Shown here in pieces: positions 17,702 to 25,470 of a stretch of 57,013 nucleotides of DNA. Within the stretch, counting starts at the first letter, position 1. Each line of letters begins with the position of its first letter. The translations under genes and the position numbers were made by a program. The notes beneath the pieces are model-generated. The model was given only the letters and a program-made list of their open reading frames with translations. It made no database searches and was not told the DNA's origin. Source of the stretch: an uncultured Bacteroidia bacterium (GTDB taxonomy: Bacteria; Bacteroidota; Bacteroidia; Bacteroidales; F082); NCBI GenBank assembly GCA_902783365.1, contig CACZQL010000063.1, forward strand, positions 1-57,013, given 5' to 3'.

Positions 17702-18778
17702 TCTAATGATCACCTCAATCGCTCCCACCCCGAATTTGGCGATGGAAGCCATGCGGTTCTCTGTGTTGTGGTAGTTTTTGAGCTCTTCGATGATGGCGTT
17801 TTTCAGCACACCGTTGCCCACCCCGTGGATGAAGGTGACCTTGGTGTAATCGGCGGCGATGGCGCTGTCGAGCATCTTCTTGAAATAGTCCATCTGGATC
17901 TTGAACATGTCGTGGCTCGAAAGGCCGAGGATGTTGTCAACCAACTCGCCAATATGGAGATCGACGGTGGCCTCGCCGGGAGCCGTCTTGTGCTTGTCGA
18001 TGGGCGCCTCCTGCTTGATAAGGTCCTTCTTGGGGGCTTGGGAACCCACCCCCTCCTTCAAAATCTTGGTGAAGTCGCCATCACCGCTTTTGAGCAAGAC
18101 AAGGTCCGAGAGGCTGATCATCACCGCCTTCTCACCCAACAGGCCCGACATCAGATAGCTGCCTTCCTTAAAGAAACGATTGGTTCTCAACGAGAAAGGC
18201 GCATTCAGCGGCAGCAACACCGTGTCGGAGGTCTCCGCCGTGAAGATGGCCTGCACGATGCCGTTGCACCAATACTCCAGGTCATCGCGCGAGATGGTCT
18301 CCACCACCACCTTCTCGTATTTCTCCATCTGACCGTAATCCACGTTGACGAACTTGTCCTCCTCCTTGATGGTAAAGGTGTAAAGCATCTCGTAAGGCGT
18401 ATGGTTCACCAGCACCACGTCCAAAGCACCCGTCAACAGCCACTGCTGCTCATGAGGGATGAAAGCCAGGTAAACGCCTTCCTTCTCCGCCTCTTTGGCA
18501 AAACGCCGCAAGCCGCCATGACGCGCGTCTTCCTCCTGTTGCTGCTGCATCAGCTCCTTCTCCTTGATCTCTCGTTGCACGGTGTCAACCACCTGTTGCT
18601 GCCGCGACGCCGCCGGTTGCGAACGGTAGTCCAGCACCAAATCAGTGATCATGGTAGGGATCTCAAAACCGTCCTCCACTTCCACCATCACCATCCGCGA
18701 ATCAATAATCTTGGTGACCTTGCCGCCACCCACGCTGCTCAGGAAATTCACCCTGTCGCCAATGTTAAATGTTGCCAT
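17699..18778 (-). CDS. DUF2027 and Smr domain protein
   Basis: 359 residues. The start at 18778 (MATFNIGDRVNFLSS) is preceded by a -7 box; the longer frame upstream crosses that promoter. The N-terminal ~60 residues are a KOW/SH3-like beta-barrel (GDRVNFL, GGGKVTKI), a Gln/Glu-rich linker follows, and the middle is the DUF2027 region. The C-terminal ~85 residues are a Smr domain with VDLHIGEL and FIHGVGNGVLK, the DLHG-like and HGxG motifs of Smr nucleases. This architecture is widespread in Bacteroidota, and its role, probably in nucleic-acid processing, is not established. Confidence 0.88.
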   Translation of the reverse strand: MATFNIGDRVNFLSSVGGGKVTKIIDSRMVMVEVEDGFEIPTMITDLVLDYRSQPAASRQQQVVDTVQREIKEKELMQQQQEEDARHGGLRRFAKEAEKEGVYLAFIPHEQQWLLTGALDVVLVNHTPYEMLYTFTIKEEDKFVNVDYGQMEKYEKVVVETISRDDLEYWCNGIVQAIFTAETSDTVLLPLNAPFSLRTNRFFKEGSYLMSGLLGEKAVMISLSDLVLLKSGDGDFTKILKEGVGSQAPKKDLIKQEAPIDKHKTAPGEATVDLHIGELVDNILGLSSHDMFKIQMDYFKKMLDSAIAADYTKVTFIHGVGNGVLKNAIIEELKNYHNTENRMASIAKFGVGAIEVIIR

Positions 18779-18797
18779 ATCGTTCAATTTTTGGTTG

Positions 18798-18805
18798 CAA
18801 AGATA
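18798..18805 (-). promoter_or_regulatory. -7 box of DUF2027-Smr gene
   Basis: TATCTTTG on the minus strand, 19 bases before the start at 18778. It lies in the 73-bp divergent gap facing the MbnP-like operon. Confidence 0.6.
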
Positions 18806-18851
18806 CATAATTGGAAGGATTTTTGTATCATTGCACCGGATTATTCTTGCC

Positions 18852-19772
18852 ATGAAGAAAAACCTGATTCCTATCCTATTAATCGCCTTGATGATGAACG
18901 CCTCCTGCGAAAAACCCAAGGACTATGGCCGTTTGCAGATGCAGACGAGCTATACCGTCAATGGGAAACCACTTGTAACCAATGATTTATGTTATACCAA
19001 CGAGGCAGGCAACCAGTATCTCGTCACCGAAATCCAATGGTTTCTCTCCAACATCACCCTCCAAAACGAACAAGGAGAAGTTTACACGCTGACCCATCGA
19101 GAGGCCGAAAACCTCGATAATTCACCCTTGGAAAGGGTTTTCTATATCGACACCAACCTGCCCGGCACCGGAACCCTCGCCATGGCTCCCATCCCCTGCG
19201 GAAGGTATGTCGCCCTGAGATTCACCTTCGGACTCGACGAGCAGGACAACCAAACCGGCCTCTTCACCAACCCGCCCGAGAGCAACATGTTCTGGCCGGA
19301 ACCCTTGGGCGGCGGCTACCACTACATGAAACTCAACGGGAAGTACCTCGACGGCAACGGACAGCTCGCCCCCCTGAACATCCATCTCGGCATCGGCCAG
19401 GACTCCACCCTCACCACCTTCTACCAAAACGCTTTCACCGTGGAGCTGCCCATCGACTTAGAAGTGCTCGAAAACGAAGAAAACATCCTTCCTCTCAACA
19501 TGAATATCGACAACTGGTTCCGCAGCCCTCATAGCTATGATTTCCAAACCTTTGGAAGCGCCATCATGCAAAATCAGGAAGCCCAGCAACTCCTCAGGGA
19601 GAACGGACACGACGTGTTCTCCGTCGTCGAAGAAAGCACTCCCCTGGAAAAGATGGCCGGCACCTTGAAAAGCATCTTCCACAAGGCCGCGCCCAAACCC
19701 CATTTCTATACCAAGAAAAACATGAAGGCATTGCTCTCGGAAATCACTTCAAGGAAAGGGGAAAGGCCATGA
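18852..19772 (+). CDS. MbnP-like lipoprotein (putative copper-binding)
   Basis: 306 residues. The ATG at 18852 starts a signal peptide with a lipobox (MNASC). The body has features I associate with the MbnP family: an N-terminal beta segment (LQMQTSYTVNGKPL), TEIQWFLSNI, and the central NMFWPEPLGGGYHYMKLNGKY followed by HLGIGQ and NIDNWF. In the family archetype a tryptophan is oxidised to kynurenine by the di-heme enzyme MbnH to make a copper site. The next gene overlaps by four bases and encodes an MbnH-like di-heme peroxidase, which strongly supports the pairing. Several Trp residues are candidates; which one reacts cannot be told from sequence. Confidence 0.8.
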   Translation: MKKNLIPILLIALMMNASCEKPKDYGRLQMQTSYTVNGKPLVTNDLCYTNEAGNQYLVTEIQWFLSNITLQNEQGEVYTLTHREAENLDNSPLERVFYIDTNLPGTGTLAMAPIPCGRYVALRFTFGLDEQDNQTGLFTNPPESNMFWPEPLGGGYHYMKLNGKYLDGNGQLAPLNIHLGIGQDSTLTTFYQNAFTVELPIDLEVLENEENILPLNMNIDNWFRSPHSYDFQTFGSAIMQNQEAQQLLRENGHDVFSVVEESTPLEKMAGTLKSIFHKAAPKPHFYTKKNMKALLSEITSRKGERP

Positions 19773-20785
19773 CCGGACGCCTGATGCCTTTCCTCCTCAT
19801 CTTCCTGTTGCTCGCAGGCTGCCACCCCACCCCGGTTGAGCCCCAACAAGCCACGCCTTACGAGTTGCCCACCCCCCTGTTCTTTCCCTCAAAGACCAAC
19901 ATCCCCGCCGACAACCCCATGACCGAAGAAGGCGTCGCCCTGGGAAAGAGACTCTTCCACGACCCCAACTATTCCGAATTCCGAATTCCGAATTCCGCAT
20001 TCCCCACCTGTTGCGCCTCCTGCCACCGACCCGAATACAGCTTCGAGTTTGGTCCCGAAGGCAGCTTGGAGCATCTTGGCACCCCTCACACCATGCTCCC
20101 CCTCATCAATTTGGCTTGGAACACCACCGGCCTCGGCTGGGACGGCTCCGTACCCACCCTTGAGCAGATGGTCTATGCCGCCACCACCCATCCCTTGGAA
20201 ATCGCCACAGACACCACACAAATAGTTCAGAATTTAAAACAAAACAACGACTATCCATCATTATTCCAGAAGGCTTTTGGCACGCCTGACATCCATTTCA
20301 AGCGGGTGGAGAAGGCCATTGCCCAGTACGTGAGGAGTCTCGTCTTCGCCGACAGCAAGTTCGACCGTTACCTCCGGGGTGAGGAGCAGCTCCGCCAGGA
20401 CGAGTTGAACGGTTATATGCTGTTCGTCACCGAGGAGGGTGCCGACTGTTTCCATTGCCACGGCGGAGGATCCAACGCCTTGTTTACCACCAACTTAAAA
20501 TACAACAACGGTTTGGATGCCGCCTACCACGGCGATTTCAAGGCCCCTACCCTGCGCAACATCGCCCTCACCGCCCCTTACATGCACGATGGAAGATTCC
20601 AGACCTTGGACGAAGTCATCGACTTTTATTCCGACAGCGTGCAGTACTCCGAGCAAATCAGTCCCTTGATGCATCATGTGATGCAGGGCGGCGTACGCCT
20701 CACCGACGACGAGAAAGCGCAGCTCAAAGCTTTCCTTAACACCTTGACCGACCATTCCTTCATCCCTAACGAACCCTCAAAATGA
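19769..20785 (+). CDS. Di-heme cytochrome c peroxidase family lipoprotein (MbnH/MauG-like)
   Basis: 338 residues, lipobox LLLAGC. Two c-type heme motifs are present: CASCH at 82-86 and CFHCH at 227-231. Other family marks are GKRLFHDP near 60, WDGSVPTLEQMV, the C-terminal TLRNIALTAPYMHDGRF and LNTL. The context after an MbnP-like gene points to the MbnH branch, which oxidises a protein tryptophan, rather than to a simple peroxide-detoxifying enzyme (inference). A 7-bp repeat array is inserted in frame (SEFRIPNSAF) just before the first heme motif. It is coupled by ATGA overlaps to both neighbours. Confidence 0.85.
   Translation: MTGRLMPFLLIFLLLAGCHPTPVEPQQATPYELPTPLFFPSKTNIPADNPMTEEGVALGKRLFHDPNYSEFRIPNSAFPTCCASCHRPEYSFEFGPEGSLEHLGTPHTMLPLINLAWNTTGLGWDGSVPTLEQMVYAATTHPLEIATDTTQIVQNLKQNNDYPSLFQKAFGTPDIHFKRVEKAIAQYVRSLVFADSKFDRYLRGEEQLRQDELNGYMLFVTEEGADCFHCHGGGSNALFTTNLKYNNGLDAAYHGDFKAPTLRNIALTAPYMHDGRFQTLDEVIDFYSDSVQYSEQISPLMHHVMQGGVRLTDDEKAQLKAFLNTLTDHSFIPNEPSK
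19971..20003. repeat. 7-bp tandem array in frame inside the peroxidase gene (unit ATTCCGA)
   Basis: ATTCCGA three times and ATTCCGC, then a partial unit. It codes for the residues SEFRIPNSAF between the conserved LFHDPNY and the CASCH heme motif. The unit is the near complement of the AATGCGG/AATTCGG unit at 21295-21325. Confidence 0.9.
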
Positions 20786-22071
20786 CCTATATCAAATCGA
20801 ACGACCTCTTTGAGAGAATCCCCACCGAGGACCTTTACCGAAGCGTTCCCCGCCCCATCCTTATTGCCGACCAACTGATGACGCCCGACAACTTAGGGGC
20901 GATGATCCGGCTTGCCGACAACATCGGGGCCTCCGAGATGTGTTTCCTCGGCGAGGAAAGCCAGCACCATCTGAGCAAGGTGCGCCGCGCCGCCGCCTCC
21001 AGCCGCGACAACATCCGGTGGTATTTCACCGAGGAGACCGACCTCCGGAAAATCGTTCCCGAGGGCAAATCGCTTGTGGCCATCGAGACCGCCGACAACG
21101 CCACCTGTATTTACGACACCCAACTCCCTAAGGATGTGGCTTTCATCGTGGGAAGCGAACGCCATGGCATCCGTGAGGAGTTGCTCCGGCAGTGCGACAA
21201 GATCGTCTATATCCCCGTGCCGGGTCCCACCCGTTCCCTCAACGTGAGCCATGCCGCCGCGGTAGCCCTCTTTGAGTGGCAAAGGCAGATGAGGAATGCG
21301 GAATGCGGAATTCGGAATGCGGAATTATGCTTTTCGGAAAAAGAAAATTATTCCGCATTCCGCATTCCGCATTCCGCATTAAAATACCATCATCTTTTCT
21401 TCGACCTGGACCGCACCCTTTGGGATTTCGACGCCGCCGCCGAGGTGGCCTTCGAGAAGATTTATGAACAATACCACCTTCATGCATTAGGCATCCCCTC
21501 CGCCCATGAGTTCCATGAGGTGTATCATCCGCTGAACGAAAAGCTTTGGGAGTTGTATCGGGAGAACAAAATCACCAAGGATGACCTCAACCGCACCCGG
21601 TTCCTCAAACCTTTGGAGCATTACGGCATCCATGATGTGGAACTTGCTGACCATTTGAGCGAGGATTATGTGTATTGGTCGCCCCGCATCGTGAGGCTGG
21701 TGCCAGGCACCATGGAGCTCTTGGAGTATCTGAAGCCGAAATACCATCTGCATCTGATTACCAACGGGTTCCAGGAGGTGCAGCACACCAAGCTGAGCGG
21801 CTCGGGCATGGAGCCCTATTTCGAGACCCTGACCGTGTCCGAGGAAGTCGGGGTGAAGAAGCCCGACCCCGAGATCTTCCGTTATGCCTTGAGGAAGGCC
21901 GGCGCTGCCCCTGAGGACAGTCTGATGATTGGCGACGAGATGGCGGTTGACATCGACGGGGCCCGAGCGGCGGGCATCGACCAGCTCTTCTTCAACCCCA
22001 CGGGCCTACCTGCCTCGGGGCCATGCACTTACGAAGTTCATCATCTATTAGAAATCAAGGCAATACTATAA
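20782..22071 (+). CDS. Fused TrmH-family RNA methyltransferase and YjjG-like HAD phosphatase
   Basis: 429 residues with two unrelated domains. Residues 1-169 form a complete SpoU/TrmH (SPOUT) methyltransferase: NLGAMIRLADNIG, FIVGSERHGI and IPVPGPTRSLNVSHAAAVA are motifs 1-3. Residues ~202-429 form a complete HAD phosphatase of the YjjG type, with FFDLDRTLWDF (D208, D210), ITNGFQE, KKPDPEIF and MIGDEMAVDIDGA. The linker (171-201) is encoded almost entirely by a 7-bp repeat inverted pair, so the fusion appears to have arisen when a repeat replaced the stop and start between two genes. Whether it makes one protein, or two through frame changes, is open. It overlaps the peroxidase by four bases. 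Confidence 0.9.
   Translation: MTYIKSNDLFERIPTEDLYRSVPRPILIADQLMTPDNLGAMIRLADNIGASEMCFLGEESQHHLSKVRRAAASSRDNIRWYFTEETDLRKIVPEGKSLVAIETADNATCIYDTQLPKDVAFIVGSERHGIREELLRQCDKIVYIPVPGPTRSLNVSHAAAVALFEWQRQMRNAECGIRNAELCFSEKENYSAFRIPHSALKYHHLFFDLDRTLWDFDAAAEVAFEKIYEQYHLHALGIPSAHEFHEVYHPLNEKLWELYRENKITKDDLNRTRFLKPLEHYGIHDVELADHLSEDYVYWSPRIVRLVPGTMELLEYLKPKYHLHLITNGFQEVQHTKLSGSGMEPYFETLTVSEEVGVKKPDPEIFRYALRKAGAAPEDSLMIGDEMAVDIDGARAAGIDQLFFNPTGLPASGPCTYEVHHLLEIKAIL
21295..21380. repeat. 7-bp arrays forming a 31-bp inverted repeat at the fusion junction
   Basis: The left arm (21295-21325) is AATGCGG, AATGCGG, AATTCGG, AATGCGG, AAT. The right arm (21350-21380) is its reverse complement with a single mismatch, separated by 24 bases. 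In RNA this would be a long strong hairpin in the middle of the coding sequence. Both arms are translated (RNAECGIRNAE and SAFRIPHSAL). Confidence 0.95.
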
Positions 22072-22083
22072 TCCAGACACTTC

Positions 22084-23838
22084 TCAGTTGTCACAAGCCA
22101 AACGCACCGAGAGGCCCATGTATCGAGGATAAACGTAGTCCGTCTCAAGATAATTCGAAAGGAAGTTCACGCTCATAGCGCCGACATCAAAACAGGACGA
22201 CGCCGACCAGTAGCATCCATGGGAACCCAAGCCGTTGCACTCAGTCCTGTCTCGACCTCCCGCGGCAGGCAAAAAGACGGCCCCCGCCTCCTCCAGAGTA
22301 ACCCATTGGGAGGCAGTGAGGGTGTTCGCACTGAAATCCGCGCCTTCCACATCGACGCTGAACAACGTGAAAGTAGCTGGGTTCCAATCGTCGGGCAGCA
22401 AAATCACGCCGTTCATCTCGTTCACGTTGGCCTTGGCATAACGGAAGCCCGAGGTGGTATTGCGGATCTTAAACACATAGCCCCATTCGTCGTACGTCAA
22501 TGTTCGCCAGATGTGGGCCACGTCGCCGCCATTGCTGATCGGATTGTAGCCCCAATCCGCTTGGCCCGTCTGATCATATAAATGACAAGTGTTTTGTCCG
22601 TAGGCAAAATAATTGCTGTAGTCGTTGCTGATACTCCAAGGCTGATAGCACACTGCCCCTTGGTCGTAACCACTTGTCCCCCAACCAAACAAGTCTATCC
22701 ATCCGTTGTAAGTTGGGGAAACGCTTTCGTTTTTGTTTCCCAACGCGACATATTGGTGATCCGCAAAGCGCCAGGTGTTGGTGGATGCCTGGTACTGCAA
22801 GTTGCCTTGGGCGAACCACACCTGTTGCGATTCACCCACCGAAAACAACCCTACCACCGCACCTGGAGGGGGACCCATCTGTTTCAAGGTAGTGAAACTC
22901 AGTTCATTGCCATAGTAAGTATTGTAGTCATTGGTAGCGTAGGCCCTTACATAATACATGGTGTTGGCATCCAAACCGACCAGGCCGCACACGTAAGGTC
23001 CAAGGCCTTCACCGCCGGCCAAGCTCGCATCGTTAAGAGTGGGTTCGGGGTGCCTGCTCCAGCACACGCCGCGTTCCGAGATTGCGCTTCCGCCCTCGGA
23101 TGTCACCTCGCACTTCACGACGGCCGAAACCATGTCGATGTCCGTCACCTCCACCGTCTTCACGGTCGGTTTCATCGATGCGGTGGTGAACACCCTCTCG
23201 TTGCCGAAAGAGACACCTTTCTCGTTGGTGGCGTAGGCCTTCACGTAGTATTTCGTGTCCGGTTTCAGGCCTGTGATGAGGTGGGTGAAGGGTCCCGTGC
23301 CACAGCTATCCACACTATGGTGGTCGCTGAGGCTGGGGTTGGGCTGTTGTCCCCAACAGAGGCCACGGGCGGTGACCTCGCTTCCGCCGTCATCCGTCAC
23401 TTCCCCGCCGCAGATGGCGCTATCGTGTCCCACCTCGCTCACCATCGCCGTGGTCACCACAGGCAGCGAATAGTCGAAGGTGGTGATGGTCTTTCGTTCT
23501 GTTTGGTATTCCTCTTTGGCTCCATAATCGATGGAATAGCAGTAATAGTAGGTGGTTCCGGGCTTCAGGCCCGTGGCTTCCACCGAAAAGTCTTTCCCGT
23601 TTAACCTGCAAGGAAACAGCTCCTTGTCGAGATAGGACTCGTCGTCCGACATCCACATCTTGATGCCGTTGATGGAACCCTCGAAGGAGTAGGCACCCGT
23701 CACATTCACCGTAGTGGTGCCTATAGTCATCTGTTCTTCCAAAACCTTGAAGGTCTCGATGCTCGGTTCTTTTTGACAGCTAGTGAGTCCCAGAAGCAAA
23801 AACAGTGCAGAGAGAATGATCGACTGATATGTTTTCAT
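22084..23838 (-). CDS. Fibronectin type III-like lipoprotein with FISUMP-like C-terminal domain
   Basis: 584 residues. The signal peptide ends in a lipobox (LTSC). There are three beta-rich repeats of fibronectin type III style, each ending near Y-V-[KR]-A-Y-A-T-N-[ED] followed by a YGN/FGNE strand (the first is more diverged). The last ~235 residues (AVVGLFSVGESQQVWFAQGNL to MGLSVRLACDN) include WRTLTYDEWGYVF, GVILLPDDWNP and CYWSAS, as in Fibrobacter paralogous (FISUMP-like) or formylglycine-enzyme-like folds. The same domain ends the Ser/Thr kinase at 26478, 2.6 kb away. It is a predicted surface or periplasmic lipoprotein; binding function is unknown. Confidence 0.8.
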   Translation of the reverse strand: MKTYQSIILSALFLLLGLTSCQKEPSIETFKVLEEQMTIGTTTVNVTGAYSFEGSINGIKMWMSDDESYLDKELFPCRLNGKDFSVEATGLKPGTTYYYCYSIDYGAKEEYQTERKTITTFDYSLPVVTTAMVSEVGHDSAICGGEVTDDGGSEVTARGLCWGQQPNPSLSDHHSVDSCGTGPFTHLITGLKPDTKYYVKAYATNEKGVSFGNERVFTTASMKPTVKTVEVTDIDMVSAVVKCEVTSEGGSAISERGVCWSRHPEPTLNDASLAGGEGLGPYVCGLVGLDANTMYYVRAYATNDYNTYYGNELSFTTLKQMGPPPGAVVGLFSVGESQQVWFAQGNLQYQASTNTWRFADHQYVALGNKNESVSPTYNGWIDLFGWGTSGYDQGAVCYQPWSISNDYSNYFAYGQNTCHLYDQTGQADWGYNPISNGGDVAHIWRTLTYDEWGYVFKIRNTTSGFRYAKANVNEMNGVILLPDDWNPATFTLFSVDVEGADFSANTLTASQWVTLEEAGAVFLPAAGGRDRTECNGLGSHGCYWSASSCFDVGAMSVNFLSNYLETDYVYPRYMGLSVRLACDN

Positions 23839-23903
23839 GATATTGAGTTTTAATTCATGATGAGGGACGTCTTCTGTGTCTTTTTTTGAGAAATATCAGA
23901 TTT

Positions 23904-24169
23904 TCAGCTATTTGCCGATAATACTCCAACAAACTCTTTTAATTTAATGACAAGCAACTTTGGGAAAGATATGTGTTTTAGGATATCAAAATGTTTATCT
24001 TCAGAAACAATATAGGTAGCATTTTTTCTTCGTATTCTTCAAGTATTTCATTTGATACACAAAGGATAAACTTCCCCTTTTGGAAACCAGTCCAAACACA
24101 AAAACTCTCACTTTTTGAGGAAACGCTGGCCAGCAGGCAATTCGTGTCAAGAACAATTCTACTTCTCAT
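23904..24169 (-). pseudogene. PIN-domain toxin, inactivated by an internal deletion
   Basis: The first ~50 codons (RIVLDTNCLLASV to NEILEEYEEK) match the start of the intact PIN protein at 56513. The frame then ends early at 23978. In another frame directly downstream the sequence reads ATYIVSEDKHFDILKHISFP, matching the C-terminus of the intact protein (LLVSNDKHFNVLKDIGFP). About 50 central residues, including the acidic catalytic DPDDNKFVDC block, are missing and the join is out of frame. The toxin is therefore dead while the antitoxin gene upstream is intact. The ATG at 24169 overlaps the antitoxin end. Confidence 0.85.
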
Positions 24170-24392
24170 CACGGTAAGGTGTGCGCAGATGTTCTTTCAA
24201 CACTGCCTCATTTTGTTCCTCGCTCCAGATTCCCTCTTCCCACAACCTATCCATTTCTTCTGTGGCTTTTTGAGCATAATAATTCGAAATTATTTGCTTT
24301 AACTCGTTCACTTTTTCCATTGTGTTCATCCGAGCCAACAAACGCAGGATACTTAACTGCGCTTCATTCAAGCTAATGGTTTCTTGTAACAT
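24159..24392 (-). CDS. Antitoxin-like protein of a PIN module
   Basis: 77 residues, start at 24392 just after a -7 box. It is homologous over its whole length to the antitoxin-like protein at 56283 (both have LxxxQLxxLxLxxR/FN and end in a RTPYRDE/RTPYPEA tail; both are 77 residues). It resembles small helical proteins paired with PIN toxins in Bacteroidales. It presumably binds the toxin and the operon promoter (inference from the family arrangement). Its partner toxin is a pseudogene, so it may now be unpaired or may act on the paralogous toxin. Confidence 0.8.
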   Translation of the reverse strand: MLQETISLNEAQLSILRLLARMNTMEKVNELKQIISNYYAQKATEEMDRLWEEGIWSEEQNEAVLKEHLRTPYRDEK

Positions 24393-24408
24393 GTTTCGCT
24401 TTTTTTTG

Positions 24409-24439
24409 CAAAGATAACAGTATTTTAAACATGGCGCAA
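24409..24439 (-). promoter_or_regulatory. Promoter of antitoxin/PIN pseudogene
   Basis: On the minus strand TTG (24439-24437) is followed by a 20-base spacer and TATCTTTG (24416-24409), a full match to the Bacteroidota consensus, 16 bases before the start at 24392. Confidence 0.65.
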
Positions 24440-24561
24440 CCCATAGTACCAGATTTTCATTTCTTTCACACCTAATTACCATGATATCTCGATTTTAAGC
24501 TACAGGCAACTATTATTTTTTTCAAGCCGAGAGCCTCGGAGAGGCTCACTCTCAATAACCC

Positions 24562-24663
24562 CGCACAAGCCCGACAGGGCGCGGTGTGGGGTGGTCGCAC
24601 AAGCCCGACAGGGCGCAGTGTGGGGTGGACGCACAAGCCCGACAGGGTGCGGTGTGGGGACAG
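24562..24663. repeat. 34-bp tandem units, left end (three copies)
   Basis: Three consecutive copies with period 34 (24562-24595, 24596-24629, 24630-24663), differing at a few bases and diverging at the end of the third. Each contains a small hairpin GCCC-GACA-GGGC. The right-end copies use GATA in the loop. Confidence 0.9.
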
Positions 24664-24709
24664 ACGGCACCAGGATGATGGGCGTGCCGGAGGCACGCGC
24701 TCTCGAAAA

Positions 24710-25159
24710 TCAATCCTTCATGAAGAATTCCTCCTTGATGGAAATCCCGTTCTCAACCAAAAAAGCACGATATTCCTCCCGAAACGAAAAGTGTTTGTGA
24801 TGCTCCTTTTGGTTCCGGATGTAATCCACGACACTATCCTTGTCAGACCAACTGCGTGAAAAACCAGCATACTCATGCCCCCAGCCTCTCCAATGAGGGA
24901 AAGAAGGATTGCTCTTCAACCATTTGCTGGTGAACGTCTTCACTTCCTGAACATATTGGGACAAGGCCAAGGTGGAGGGTAAAGCTGCCAGGATGTGTAC
25001 ATGGTCGGGCATACCTCCAATGCGGTAGATTTTTGCTCTCAATCGTTGGGATTGTGACAAGATAATGCCATAGAGTTCCCTTTCATGCTCAGAGTTGATC
25101 GTCTGCTCACTACGGTATGTCCTGAAGACAATATGATAAAGATTCTGCACGTAACTCAT
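24710..25159 (-). CDS. tnpA: IS200/IS605-type (Y1, RAYT-like) transposase
   Basis: 149 residues, full length for the family. It has the HUH motif in GGMPDHVHIL and the catalytic tyrosine in VVDYIRNQKEHH, followed by the common FREEYRAFLVENGI tail. These define a single-strand DNA transposase of the Y1 (TnpA_REP/IS200) superfamily. It lies inside the hairpin element and points toward its left end. No accessory TnpB-like gene is present. Both possible labels (IS200-like or REP-associated) fit; the nested hairpins favour the REP-associated type. Confidence 0.92.
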   Translation of the reverse strand: MSYVQNLYHIVFRTYRSEQTINSEHERELYGIILSQSQRLRAKIYRIGGMPDHVHILAALPSTLALSQYVQEVKTFTSKWLKSNPSFPHWRGWGHEYAGFSRSWSDKDSVVDYIRNQKEHHKHFSFREEYRAFLVENGISIKEEFFMKD

Positions 25160-25246
25160 AATCCTTTTAACGCAGTTATAGGGTAATTATTGTGCTTGTT
25201 TTGAGAGCGCGTGCCTCCGGCACGCCATGGATTACGGGTTGCCGCT

Positions 25247-25311
25247 GCCCCACACTGCACCCTATCGGGCTTGTGCGACCACCCCACACTGCGCCCTATC
25301 GGGCTTGTGCG
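25247..25311. repeat. 34-bp tandem units, right end (two inverted copies)
   Basis: Two copies in inverse orientation to the left-end array, each with CCCTATCGGGC, the GATA-loop version of the small hairpin. Confidence 0.85.
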
Positions 25312-25470
25312 GGGTTATTGAGAGTCAGCCTCTCCGAGGCTGTCACCCTTACAACTGGAAATCAAAACACAATGACAGCCCTTTTTATTTCTTGGAAGTG
25401 TCGGTAGCTAAAGTATTCAGTGCTGAGGCCACTGTCGTAAAAGTCCACGTGGTATGCGAGATTGTTTCTA

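Larger units (their letters stand above)
24531..25342. mobile_element. Y1-transposase element with nested terminal hairpins
   Basis: An ~810-bp element built as a near mirror image. Left side, outside in: hairpin AGCCTC-GGA-GAGGCT (24532-24546), three 34-bp units starting CGCACAAGCCCGACAGGGC (from 24562, 24596 and 24630), and hairpin CGTGCC-GGA-GGCACG (24683-24697). Then the transposase gene on the minus strand. Right side: hairpin CGTGCC-TCC-GGCACG (25210-25224), two inverted units (25248-25311), and hairpin AGCCTC-TCC-GAGGCT (25327-25341). Hairpin ends fit IS200/IS605 or REP-associated (RAYT) elements, which move as single strands. Apart from these parts I see nothing in the non-coding flanks. 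Confidence 0.88.

Noticed and set aside
17768..18985. 405-codon plus-strand frame over the DUF2027-Smr gene
   Set aside because: His/Leu/Arg-rich with no recognisable domain and antisense to a gene with clear motifs and promoter.
24562..24663. CRISPR array
   Set aside because: The 34-bp units are directly adjacent, with no spacers between them, no cas genes near, and mirrored copies at the other end of a transposon.
24531..25342. Composite or TIR-type transposon (DDE)
   Set aside because: The enzyme has HUH and Tyr motifs of a Y1 single-strand transposase, no target-site duplication is visible, and the inverted ends are hairpins rather than simple terminal repeats.
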